This document shows positions 47,600 to 59,467 of a stretch of DNA of 64,000 nucleotides, piece after piece. The notes under the pieces were generated by a model. That model saw nothing but the letters and a program-made list of their open reading frames with translations, was not told the DNA's origin and did not search any database. Position numbers and translations under genes: made by a program. Location of the stretch: assembly GCF_027744825.2 (NCBI RefSeq), contig NC_071339.1:25708501-25772500 (forward strand), read 5' to 3'. Every line of letters begins with the position of its first letter. Positions within the stretch are counted from its first letter, which is position 1. Source of the DNA: Synchiropus splendidus (taxonomy: Eukaryota > Chordata > Actinopteri > Syngnathiformes > Callionymidae).

Positions 47600-49050
47600 A
47601 AGCTTCCCTGCAAAGTTATGGCACAATGCGGAAAACGCGTTTTCAGCCTGAGATTAGGTGGGTTCCGGAACGCCAAACATAAAAATGTTGATACCTTTCG
47701 AAAAACACTTCAGACAGCTTAGATTTGATGTGCAACTACAACAAAGACCCATTCTGCTATAGTTGGTGTTGTAAATTTCATGTTCTGAAGCTTCCCTGCA
47801 AAGTTTTGGCACATTGCAGTAAAGGCGTTTTCAGCCTGAGAGAAGATGGGTTCGGGTACGCCAAACATAAAAATGTTGATAACTTTGGAAAAACACTTCA
47901 GACAGCATAGATTTGATGTGCAACTAGTAATAATACCCTTTCTGCTATAGTGGGGGGGTGAAAATTTCATGTTCTGAAGCTTCCCTGAGAAGTTATGGCA
48001 CAACTCAGAAAACGCGTTTTCAGCCTGAGATAAGGTGGGTTTCGGAATACCAAACAATGAAAATGTTTATCTCTTTCGAAAAACACTTCAGACAGCTTAG
48101 ATTTGATGTGCACGTACGAGAAAGACCCTTTCTGCTATAGTGGGAGGTGAACATTTCGTGTTCTGTAGCTTCCCTGAGAAGTTATGGCACAATGCGGAAA
48201 ACGCGTTTTCAGCCTGAGATTAGGTGGGTTCCGGAACGCCAAACATAAAAATGTTGATACCTTTCGAAAAACACTTCAGACAGCTTAGATTTGATGTGCA
48301 ACTACAAGAAAAACCCATTCTGCTATAGTGGGAGTTGTAAATTTCATGTTCTGAAGTTTCCCTGCAAAGTTTTGGCATATTGCAGTAAAGGCGTTTTCAG
48401 CCTGAGAGAAGGTGGGTTCGGGTACGCCAAACATAAAAATGTTGATAACTTTGGAAAAACACTTCAGACAGCATAGATTTGATGTGCAACTAGTAATAAT
48501 ACCCTTTCTGCTATAGTGGGGGGTGAAAATTTCATGTTCTGAAGCTTCCCTGAGAAGTTATGGCACAACTCAGAAAACGCGTTTTCAGCCTGAGATAAGG
48601 TGGGTTTCGGAATACCAAACAATAAAAATGTTTATCTCTTTCGAAAAACACTTCAGACAGCTTAGATTTGATGTGCACCTACGAGAAAGACCCTTTCTGC
48701 TATAGTGGGAGGTGAACATTTCGTGTTCTGTAGCTTCCCTGAGAAGTTATGGCACAATGCGGAAAACGCGTTTTCAGCCTGAGATTAGGTGGGTTCCGGA
48801 ACGCCAAACATAAAAATGTTGATACCTTTCGAAAAACACTTCAGACAGCTTAGATTTGATGTGCAACTACAAGAAAGACCCATTCTGCTATAGTGGGAGT
48901 TGTAAATTTCATGTTCTGAAGCTTCCCTGCAAAGTTTTGGCACATTGCAGTAAAGGCGTTTTCAGCCTGAGAGAAGGTGGGTTTGGGTACGCCAAACATA
49001 AAAATGTTGATAACTTTGGAAAAACACTTCAGACAGCTTGGATTTGATGT
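47600..49050. repeat. Three-monomer higher-order repeat at the right end of array B
   Basis: A unit of about 565 bp with GGAGTTGTAAATTTCATG, GGGTTCGGGTACGCC and CTAGTAATAATACCC repeats at about 47,725, 48,291 and 48,856. Array A has this unit essentially once (from 22,418), so the copy number changed after the large duplication. Confidence 0.88.
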
Positions 49051-49808
49051 GCAACTACTAGAAAGACCCTTTCTGCTATAGTGGGAGGTGAAAATTTCAT
49101 GTTCTGAAGCTTCCCTGAGAAGTTGTGGTACAATGCAGAAAGCGCGTTTTCAGCCTGAGATAAGGTGGAATTCGGCACGCCAAACATAAAAATGTTGATA
49201 ACTTTGGAAAAACACTTCAGACAGCTTGCATTTAATGTACATCTACTAGAAAGACCATTTCTGCTATAGTGGGAGGTGAAAATTTCAAAATCTGAGGCTT
49301 CACCGAGAAGTTATGTCACAATGGAGAAAAGGTGTTTTCAGCCTGAGATGAAGTGGGTTTCGGAACGCCAAAAAGAAAAATGCTGATAACTTTGGAAAAA
49401 CACTTCAGACGTCTTAGATTTGATGTGCAACTACTACAAAGACCCTTTCTGCTATAGTGGGAGCTGAAAATATCATGTTCTGAAGCTTCCCTGAGAAGTT
49501 ATGGCACAATGCAGAAAACGCGTTTTCAGAAAAGGTGGTTTACGGAACGCCAATCATAAAAATGTTGTGAAGTGGCACGAATAACCTTCCATACAGTGGG
49601 TCTTGGCGTCCCCCTTGGGCCCTCTCGTTGCAAAATCAGGTGCTTCGCTGCTCCGGCGACTACACAGGGGAACCAGACGCCATCCCGTCCATATTTGTAC
49701 GGAGAACTCACCAGCGGAGACAAGTTTAGCCCATGACGAAGCACTGCGGAAGAGAAACACTTTATTGCACCAACAATACAAAAGCATCAGCGCTCCTGAA
49801 ATTCGCTC

Positions 49809-50709
49809 AGCTCTGGAGGGTGGGGCCTGGTCCCCTTGATCGCAGGAAAAAGTTGGATTCAGATGAAGAGACCCTCCCCTCGGTCCGCGAACGATTCTCT
49901 GATCTCTTGGCCAGAGCTGCTGGAAGCACCTGCAGACAGGACAACGTGAGGCAAAGGAGAAGCAGCTGCGTCCGACAAAGAAGAAGCAGCCACGTCCGAC
50001 AAACAGAGATCTGCAAAAGTTAAGTCAGAAGCCCAGGAGGCTGTTTGGCAGATTTCTGCCAAAGAAACTCCTCTGAAGGCTCCTATGCATGATGCCTTTT
50101 ATACCACCTGCCAGAGCCACCCACAGCTTATCTTTTTTCCTGAGGGCCTTGACTCCATTCAGACAAGCTCTCAGTGCCCTCACGGGACACACCTTTTGCA
50201 AGCGCCAGTGGTTCTCATCCGGGTGGGGGGGTAGTACAGAGAGCGTCTACTAAAAAATTGCTCACCTCAGAAGAGGCACAAAGAAAATTGGGAAAAACAG
50301 ACTAATCGAGAAGGCACATAGTTGTCCAAACCCTCCTGATGGAGGCCAGGACCAGGAGGAGAGCTGCTTTGTAAGCCACCAGCTCCAAAGGAGCCTGATC
50401 AAGTGGCTCGAAGGGAGCTTCAGAGAGAGCCTTTAATACCAATTGACGATCCCAATGGGGCAGATGCGTCTGGAGGTGGGACTGAGTCTTCGAGATCCCT
50501 GCATGAACTGGACGAGCAGTGGATGTTTACCCAATGGACAGCAGTCCACACCCATTGAGCATTATATGCTTTGAGTGTTGCGGGTGCTTTAGCATTTCGA
50601 CTAGTGAACTGCGCCTCGGGGGGCAGAGGACTGCCTGCTAGCCTTGATGTAGCCGTGCTTTGAGGAGACGCCCCAGGATAGGCGGTCCCCTCATAATTTC
50701 TGCCCCCTG
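49809..50709 (-). pseudogene. DIRS recombinase remnant, copy B
   Basis: This is the counterpart of 23,560-24,460 with the same missing catalytic box. A substitution restores a longer minus frame (118 residues, 50,420-50,776) by removing one stop after VHWVNIHC. The 24-bp duplication reads GGAGAAGCAGCTGCGTCC here, without the in-frame stop on the plus strand seen in copy A. Confidence 0.78.
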
Positions 50710-51479
50710 CTGCAGGAATGTTTGCAGGACTTGAACAGGTTGCAGGACTCCCTTGTGTGAGTGTGTGTGTGAGCACAGGTGGCAGAGTTGCGCAGTCCAG
50801 AACACCTCCCGGGACTCTGGAACACGTATGAGGTCAACTTGAGCACAAAGCTTAACCCCCAGCCTTGCAACGTGGCCTGACTTGAGAACCATCGGCAATT
50901 ACCATGGCCGTCCATACTGGACATCTGACTGGCACTGCCTGCTCCTTTGCCAGACGGCCGTCAAGGAGATGAACGTTTTGCTGCACTAAACCACCTGCAA
51001 TGTCACCAGTGATGTTGCTTTGGTATGACGGAAGGTGGTGTGCCCAGAGTCTTGTCGATATATCGGATGGCCAGGGCGTCACACCGGACCGGCCTATGAG
51101 ACTTCATACACCACCGCCATGCCTGGGGTCTATCCAGCCTGAATGAATGAATGAATGGGTTGTGAACAACCCCTCATTCATACACTCTGGGTGGCAGGAG
51201 CTGCCGCCTCGCCTTTGCCACCTTAAGCTGATATACAAGGTGGCGTTAACAACCCCTCATTAGTGGTGTGTAACTTACACTGTGGATCAGCAGGAACTGT
51301 GTTGACCTCTTTTAGCCACCTTACGGCTGAAATAGAAAGTGGCATTAACAATCCTCCATACAGATAGAGAAAACATTTACTGAGCCGCTACAGTCAGGCT
51401 TCTTGTCTGAGCTGAGCAAGAAAGAGATAGTTATGCAGGAATCTGGTGGATCTCAGGACGCTGCACACTCCACAACACT

Positions 51480-52528
51480 TTAATGACGCAGATACTGGTG
51501 TCCCAGAGCCAGTGCTGTGAATGAGGCCCTACTGGTCGCAGGGTTCGGCTGCTCCTGAAGACAGAATGACATGAGGGAAGGAGGATGCTGACACATTAGA
51601 CAAACAGTGGTCAGCAAAAGTAGAGATTGATGACCAAAAACGCTGCCAGGCAGATTTCTGCCAGAGATACACCCTTGAAGCAGCAACAGATGTTTCCAGG
51701 CCTCTGGTCGAGTGTGCTCTCAGGGATTCGGGTGCCTGTTTTCCTGCTGTCTCATAGGCTTTCATGATGGCAATTCCAAGCCAATGTGACAACCTGTGAG
51801 GGGACAGCGCCTGCCCCTTCTTACCACCTGCGACAGACACCCACAGACTGTCCGTCTTTCTGAAGGGTGGGACTCGATCCAGTTAAGCTTTTAGCGCTCT
51901 AACCGGACATATTTTGTGTAAACGCTCATGTACCTCTTTTGAATGGGTAGGAGAGCAGAAAGTTTTTACTGACAAGAAGTTTATACTGAAGAAGAAGAGA
52001 GACATTTAGGTGCAAAGGCAGGGTTGGGTCTAAGTGATACCGCCGAGTCATCGTCACCAAAAGAGATGCAATCAGGGCTGATCGAAAAAGCGCTTCTAGC
52101 TCCTGGGAGACCTGATCAAGTGGCTCAAAAAGGGCTTCAGAGAGTGAATTGAGTACCAGCTGCAGGTCCGAGTACTGACATAACGGTCTTGTGGTTGGTC
52201 TAAGCCTTTTCACTCCTCTCCTGAAACGGCTCACTAGACGATGCTCGCAGACGGGGTGGCCGTCCAGACCATTGTGTAGCATGGAAAGGGCTGCTACATA
52301 AACCCGTAATGTAGCGCTGCTCCAAGCTTCATTAACCAGATGCTGGAGAAAAGAGAGGATGAGAGGAACAGGTGCCGATTCTGGGGAGGCTGACTGGGTT
52401 CCACACCACCGGGAAAAAAATGTCCATTTAGCATTGTATGCTCTGAGGGTTGACTGAGCTTTAGCGTTCTGAAGAGTCAATTGGACATCAGGGGGGAAGT
52501 GACTGATTGTTAACCCTGGCGAACCCAA
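51480..52528 (-). pseudogene. DIRS element 1 tyrosine recombinase, copy B
   Basis: This is the counterpart of 25,231-26,279, with LRAHSTRG and the core-binding motif intact and the same frameshifts. Substitutions include arginine for methionine in SRFRRGVKRLRP. Confidence 0.88.
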
Positions 52529-52562
52529 ACCTTGAGGGGTCGTCCTAGTATTGGGGGAGACC

Positions 52563-53294
52563 TCAGGGTTCCTGATGCTTGCAGAAGCGCTGAATTCGAT
52601 GGAGGGAAGTCCCGAGGCCTTTGATCCGCATCTGACTCATCTCCGGATACCAGATGGAGCTGGGGCTGTCTAGAGCCACGAGAATCATTCTCACTCTCCG
52701 CAGTTGAATTCCCCTCATCAGACATAGAATAAGGCAAGGAGGAGGAAAGGCGTACAGGAGGCCTTTTGGCCACCTTGGATGAGCCAGGGCGTCCACTCCC
52801 AGTGGAGGGTCGTCGGATCTAGGGAGAGAGAACCAGAGAGGACATTTGAAGTTCTCTCTGCTCGCAAAGAGATCAGCCACTGGGTGGCCGAAAAACTCCC
52901 AGATCATATTTGCCATATCCTGAGATAAACTTCATTCATCTGGCAGTGGTCTCCAAGATAATCCATCTGCTGCCACATTGTCTACACCTGGCACATGCAG
53001 AGCCTCCAATGACGCTAAATGTACATCAGCCCAGAGCCAAATCTTTCTGGCCAGGTTTTATAACGCAGACGTCCTCACCCTACGCTGGCGGTTGATATAG
53101 GCCACGGTGGAAGAGCTGTCTGATCTCACCATAACGTGGTTCCCACTTAGATAAGGAGATAGAGCCACCAACACCTTAAAAACTGCCAACAGCTCCAGCA
53201 GGTTAATGTGACGACCTTCGGAACTGCTCCAGATCCCGCTGATGCAGATCTGATCCAGGTGGCCTCCCCCGCCTGACTGTCTGTAAAGACTTGT
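52563..53294 (-). pseudogene. DIRS element 1 RNase H and downstream region, copy B
   Basis: This is the counterpart of 26,314-27,045. It has the same HINLLELLAVF and RSDSSTVAYIN residues and the same MIWEFFGHPVADLFAS frame, with a few substitutions. Confidence 0.85.
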
Positions 53295-53355
53295 AGGACT
53301 TGCTGGATCCTGAAAAGCGCGCTGAGTCCCAGTAAGAGCACGACCTTCCTGGTGG

Positions 53356-53956
53356 TCATGCTGGACTCAGTCTCGGGTCAGGCCCGAGACCCGAGACTCG
53401 AGATTTGTGTTCTGATCTCTGGTCTCGAGTCAGGTGAGGGTGCAGGCCGCCAAACCACTTCTGAAGGCCTTGCATGTTGAGCAGACCCAGCCGGACAAAG
53501 GCGTGGGACGCTGCCTCAATAGCGCGATGTGGTCCAACACCAAGCTGGTGTGCACTCATGACTCCTGTTTGGACCTGGCTAGAATCAACTAGTACTCCAA
53601 GTACGTCCACACTACAGACCGTGTTGTGGAAGTAGGAGTCTGCAAGATCTATGGAAGTCATCGCCTCTCACACTCTGACACACTCCAGGAGTCTCCTGGT
53701 AGTCCGGATCCGCTGTCTGGTCATGAATTGGTTCAGGAGACTGAGGTCCAGAACAGGTCTCCACTCTCCTGTCCAGAAAGTACCTGGAGTAAAACCCAGC
53801 GTAGGTGGATCGCTTTGGCACTAGCTCGATTACTTCCTTTGACAGGAGAGCGCGGTCCTCCTCCATCAGACATGACCGCTGGTTCTCTGAGTTCACCCAG
53901 ATCCACGTGGTGTCGCAGAACCTCGGGGTTGACTGTGAAACTGAAGGGCATGTCAA
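53356..53956 (-). pseudogene. DIRS element 1 RT fragments, copy B
   Basis: This is the counterpart of 27,107-27,704. It shows AGFYSRYFL, the family-typical tyrosine, where copy A has AGFFSRYFL. It also has 3 bp more near 53,552 (GTGTGCACTCATG versus GTGTCTCATG), and the catalytic box is again lost. Confidence 0.85.
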
Positions 53957-54720
53957 TGACGAGTATCTTCTCGATCCATATGGGCAGGTGAGGAGACAGG
54001 CGCTTTAAATTCGGCGAACTGAGCACTGGAGCGGACCCGGCCTCCGGGGCGGGTCCAGGACAAAAGGGTCGTCGGTACTCAGCGCACACTCCTCTGGGCA
54101 CTTCAAGTCCCGCTGGTTCTTCAAAAACAGACTCGCTTTTGTCAGTTGATCCTTCAGAGGAAGTAGGGCCCCCAAACTTGCAGTGTACCTTGATCTGACT
54201 CTGCAATTCTCCAAAGATGGAGACCCGAGGGACCGGCCCAATCATCTACAGAAAGAGATGACTGTAGATGATGATGTCCTACTTGCCTCTGAGAGGTTTG
54301 GAGGGCTGCAGAGAACAGAATCACAGACAGACATCGCATCAGACATCGCAGGAGGGAGCTGAGAACAGAGCAGGTCTGCCACGCAGCGCCTACTGTGTGA
54401 TCCTCTGAAGACGCGGCTATCGCGGTCCTGTGGCGACCCCTGCTAGAAACTGGCGAGTCTGAGGAATAAGAAGAGTTAATGGCAGAATTGAGACTCTCCT
54501 GACTTTTGGCTAGAACCGGGATCTGTTGAGAGATGGGAAAGAGTTATTTGACGCATCTGCTTCTTATTGTGGCGAAGCTGAGGAAAAACATAACTTCTTG
54601 GCTCCAGGAACTTCCCTGTCTCCTGAGACGATGTCAAACCAAAACACATTTTTGAAGCCTGAGTTCGCACTGACTGGAACCGGAAGAGAAGAAACAGACC
54701 CGATACCAAAGTAGTGCATC

Positions 54721-55581
54721 TTATTTTTTATTCAAGTTAGACTTTGGTTCAGATGCATACTTTTTGATACAAAGTTTTCTTCGTTTTTTTGAAGGGAGCA
54801 GAGGTGAGAGCAGCCGGCTGGTCTCTCCAAGAGGAGCAGCGATGATCAGTGCGGCTATGATCCAGACGGCTGGGCTCACCCCGCCCCTTCGAACAGCGAC
54901 AGTGTTCCACCCCGGCGGCGGCTGTGTGTGGAGGAGGCGCCGCAAGCACAGCACCACGTCGACGGACTGTTGAATCTCCAAAATCTCTGGTGGAGTGACA
55001 GAGGTTCTGCGATGGATGAGCCTGTCAACGGAGCTCATAAAGAGTGCGATGATGTTCTCAAGCGCTATGAACTGGTTGCTGATGGCGTAGACACCAGTCC
55101 ACTGTGCTATGGTGACTCTGTGAAAGCCAGCTGGGATGATTGGTTACTCCTCAAGGGGGAGGTCGAGTATCGCGCATCGCGCATGACGGCTAACTGAGCG
55201 GGAACGTCGCGCCGCCAATCCAAACCCTCCACCAGGCAGTAAGCTCCGTACCTGACCAAGTGCGGTCCTAGTTCTAGTGGAGTGTCAGAACCGCGCTGGG
55301 AATAGAATGGATTTCTTCCAGTTGTGGGCAGACAACATGCTGTCGTGACTTTTGTGTAGTCTCGCTGTCCAACTCCAGCAGGCCGTTAGTGAAGTGAGAT
55401 GATTCTTGAGCTGGCGGAGGAGAGAGAGCTCAACTTCGATACGACAGGCAGCGAATGAAATGAGGCGCAGGCGAAGATCAAGCGGGAACGTGCCTGACTC
55501 CACCACCCGGAACTCAGCCAACTCTGGGAACAGAGTCTCCGGATCCACCTCGTAGCAGGGCCTGGCTCTTGTCAAACTCAT
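54721..55581 (-). pseudogene. DIRS-linked unknown ORF (Gag candidate), copy B
   Basis: This is the counterpart of 28,469-29,323, with both conserved stretches present (MSLTRARPCYEVDPETLF, and TPPEILEIQQSVDVV). Where copy A has lysine in CYKVDPE, copy B has glutamate, as in element 2, so copy B is closer to the ancestral state there. Confidence 0.5.
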
Positions 55582-55637
55582 CCCATGGCTTGGAAGCAGG
55601 AAATGTGGAACGGTTCGGCTTCTTGAAGGCCAGTCGC

Positions 55638-56063
55638 AGCACCCTATTCAAAGAGGTTTAGAGTTGAATATAATAGAAATAGTGTTTTTTCCTATAGTTG
55701 CAGGTGAAATTTTCATGTTCTGAGGCATCCCGAGCAGTCAGCGAACAGTGCAGAAAACGCGCTTTCAGCCCGAGAGAAGATGGGTTTCGGACAGGCAAAA
55801 ATAAAAATGTCTCTTTGAAAACAGTTCAGAAAGTTTAATTTAGTGCTCAATATACGAGAAATAGTCTTTTCCCTATAGGTACAGTTGATATTTTCACTGT
55901 TCTTAGCCTATTCTGATCAGTGTGTGAACAGTGCAGAAAACGCGTTTTCAGGTCGAGTGACGGTGGTTTACAGACCGACAAACTGAAAAAACTGATCTGA
56001 AAACACTTCAGACAAGTTGAATTAGATCCGCACCTATTAGAAAGATCCCTTCTACTATAGTGG
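55638..56063. repeat. Diverged satellite monomers, copy B
   Basis: This is the counterpart of 29,380-29,806. It differs by single bases (GGTGGTTTACAGACCGAC here versus GGTGGTTCACAGACCGAC). Confidence 0.86.
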
Positions 56064-56084
56064 TGTGCTGCCCTACGGTGGGTG

Positions 56085-56116
56085 AGTGTGTGTGTGTGTG
56101 TGTGTGCGTGTGTGCA
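56085..56116. repeat. GT microsatellite, copy B
   Basis: A shortened GT tract with one GC unit, corresponding to 29,821-29,872. Confidence 0.95.
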
Positions 56117-56122
56117 AGTGTA

Positions 56123-57673
56123 TATGAAATGCAGCCCAAATTTGGAGTCCAGCTACACCACCTTGGGAATTTCACCCAAAGAATAATAACTAAGGACACG
56201 CAGGTCCGCTTACTCGGGAGACATGAGACAGGGTTCAAATTGCATATTAATAAGTATAGATACTTTATTAATACAAATGATTCTAAAATCCAACAATCAA
56301 AAATAAAAGTAACAAGAATATTGTAGATCTGGGACTTACTGGGATGGGGGACAGCCTCTACGGCAGGTCCAACCACACAATAAACTGATGAACCCGAACA
56401 AACGCATCCAAGCCGCACAAACATGCAAACGTGTCCCCAACAGCAAAGGACATGATAAAATTAACCGCCACCAGGTCACCTACACCACGGGGCCCAGCAG
56501 CTACAAGAAGAGTGTCAATGGCAGACCGGGTCAGAGACACAAAGAAAACAAAATACGTGAAAGAAAATAACAGACTAACTCAATAATGAACTAACAAGAA
56601 AACGAATATCAGACACCACCCAGAGTTAACGAATCACAAAAGAAAAGAAACAAAATCAAAAAGAGAACGGACTCGACCAAAAAGGGAAGAGGAAAAGACA
56701 AACAAACAAAACTATACAAAACCGTTCAAGAACTGTTCAACACAGAACTGTACAAAACAGTGCGTCACGAAACAGAAGAAAACAACGGGGTACAAAACAG
56801 AACAAAACAATCCAAGTGCTGCGTCACTATATTGTTCGTCTCTTACCAGACTTCGGCACACGACGATGCACCTGCCCAAACGCAGGGCGATAGAGGAGGC
56901 ACCGCAGCTACCGGCAACGCATCTATACATGTAAAACCCGCCATGAGCTTCACTAAAGTCCAAATCAGGAGGATGGGGGAGAACGACAGCTTACCAGCCA
57001 TACCTGCGACAGCGATCACACTAGCATCGCCACGATCAAACTTACGCACCAACAAACTCCAGCCACTTTTCTGTGCTGACAGCCGGCTTACAGGACCAAA
57101 ACCAGCAGTCCGGAAGCGGAGAGAGAGAGAGACCTGACGCTGCCCAGAGTCACTTAAATAGTAACGGCGTCCCCTGGTGATTGGTTGGTGCTACTAAACG
57201 CAGCGGGCGCATGAACTGCCTTTCCATCTGCTACATCAGTTTCGCTTTCTCTTTTGCGCTCCGCTTTCGTTCTGCTCTTCTAAATTTAATAGTTAGTCCG
57301 CGTGTGAGTCTTATTATACTCACCTTTTCATTTAATGATTGTGGTCTGTTTTTTTTTTTTTTTTTTTCCTGCGTGTGAGTTTGAGTGTTTCTCCTCCACG
57401 CAGCGCTTTAGGTTAATTGGACCTCGTGAGGTTGTTCTCCCCTTTTGTAGGTTGATATTAATTCACCTCTCTTGTTTTGCAGATTTTTCCCCAGTCCCTC
57501 TGTGTTTTTCCCAGTTCCCGTTCTGGCTCCGGCGTCCTCGGTTCCTGTCTCCGTCTTCTATTGTATTGTATATCGTCATTTATTAAATTTCTTAATTTAA
57601 TCTCGTTGTCCGTGTCTTCTGTCAGCCTACAATCATCTGCACCTGGGTCGAACCTTAGGCAAACATGACATAT
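56123..57673 (-). mobile_element. Possible LTR-like piece, copy B
   Basis: This is the counterpart of 29,880-31,430, with the CCAAT, TATTTAAG and AATAAA motifs unchanged. It is no better defined than copy A. Confidence 0.3.
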
Positions 57674-57787
57674 ATATGTATTTTCCCGACTAAAAGCCAC
57701 ACATAAAATCCTTCAATGTAACGGAAGGTGAATGCACATCACAAATGGTCTCAGAATGAAGCATCACAACTATTGTGGTGCGCCTCA

Positions 57788-58963
57788 TGGTGCAGAAAAT
57801 ACATGTGATAAAAATGTTTGTGAAAAATATTGAAGACAGATATTTGAGAAACTACTTCCAGTAGTAACCACTATGGGGATGTTCTTTATATGTGACATGA
57901 ATATGGTGTCCTTCAGCCTTACAAAATATGAATGAAAATATGATATAAATATATCTGAAAAATATTGAGAATAGAAATTTAAGAAACTACTTGTAGTAAC
58001 TCCAGGTGGATGTCCTTCATATGTTACATGAATATGGTGCCTGTCAGCCTTGTAATTACAGAGCTATTACAAAATGTGAATGAAAATTTGATTCAAATAT
58101 TTTTGAAAAATATTGAGGACAGACATTTGAGAAACTATCTGTTTTATCAACACCATGTGGAGGTCCTTTATATGTGACATGAATATGGTGTCTGTCAGTC
58201 CTGTAATGACAGAACTTTTACAAAATATGAATGAAAATATGATACAAATATATCTGAAAAATATTGAGAACAGACATTGGAGAAACTAGTTGTTGTAATT
58301 ACACCATGCAGAGGTCCTTGATAAGTGACTATTACAAAACATGAATGAAAACGTGATAAAAATGTTTGTGAAAAATATTGAGGACAGACATTTGAGAAAC
58401 TACCTGTTGTAGTAAAACCATGTGGAGGTCCTTTATCAATGATTTGAATGTGTGATATGGTGTCTGTCAGTCCTGTAATTACAGAGTTATGACAAAATTT
58501 GAATGAAAATTTGATACAAAGATTTGTGAAAAATATTGAGGACAGATATTTGAGAAAATACTTTGAGTAACACCATGTGTATGTCCTTTATATGTGACAT
58601 GAATATGGTGTCTGTCAGTGCTGTAATTACAGAGCTATTACAAAATATGAAAATATATGTGATACAAATATTTGTGAAAACTATTGAGAACAGAAATTTG
58701 AGGAACTACTTATTGCTGTAACACCATGTGGAGGTTCTTTATATGTGACATGAATATGGTGCCTGTCAGCATTGTAATTACAGAGCTATTATAAAATATG
58801 AACTTATATGTGATATAAGTATTTGTGAAAAATATTGAGGACAGATAATTGAAAAACTACCTGTTGTAGTAACACCATGTCGAGGTCCTTTATAAGTGAC
58901 ATGAATATGGTGTCTGTCAGTACTGTAATTACAGAGCTATTACAAAATGTGAATGGAAATCTG
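57788..58963. repeat. About 152-bp tandem repeat, copy B
   Basis: This is the counterpart of 31,545-32,720 with the same number and order of units, so this small array did not change in copy number while the 188-bp arrays did. Confidence 0.92.
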
Positions 58964-58993
58964 ATTCGATTTGAATGAATTTGATTTGATAAA

Positions 58994-59450
58994 TTGTGAG
59001 ATTTTAAAACAATTAAATCCTTTTGTTGAGTTTTGATCACATTTCTAGCGACAAATATATCCTAGATTGTCATATAATATTCTCGTTTTATGTAAATGAC
59101 GCTGAGTTTCTTTCGTTTGGACCGAGATTGTTGTGTGATTCCCCATTAAAATGTAGCATTGTGACATTGTTTTCTGCGCGGACTGAAAAAAATGCAATAA
59201 CGACGTTTGTCCACTTGGCATACCGTAATAATTTTACGAATTTGCCTCAAAAATCGTTGCCCTCGTACGTTTCATTTCCCAATGGCTATGTGAATGGTGA
59301 GCCTCTGGTCACGTGACTGACAGCTTGCTCTCCTGTCTGAACACAAAACATGGTGGACATCAGTCCTATTTTGCTCTAAATTGTGAGATTTGAAAACAAA
59401 AGCTTTTGTTGGCTTTTGATCACATTTCTACGACAAATATATTCTATATT
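58994..59450. repeat. Direct-repeat-bounded spacer, copy B
   Basis: This is the counterpart of 32,751-33,207, with the same pair of repeats and a few substitutions. Confidence 0.68.
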
Positions 59451-59467
59451 GGGTTGCAACGTCACTA

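Larger units (their letters stand above)
39920..49567. repeat. 188-bp satellite array B (about 51 monomers)
   Basis: The monomer and orientation are the same as array A. Successive parts match successive parts of array A: about 43,380-44,340 resembles 7,900-8,840, 44,380-44,640 resembles 10,230-10,490, 44,800-44,980 resembles 18,920-19,100, 45,250-46,450 resembles 14,100-15,500 and 20,160-20,760, and 46,600-47,700 resembles 20,900-22,400. The last monomer ends in the same place as in array A (CATAAAAATGTTG before TGAAGTGGCACG). Array B thus looks like a shortened relative of array A. Confidence 0.96.
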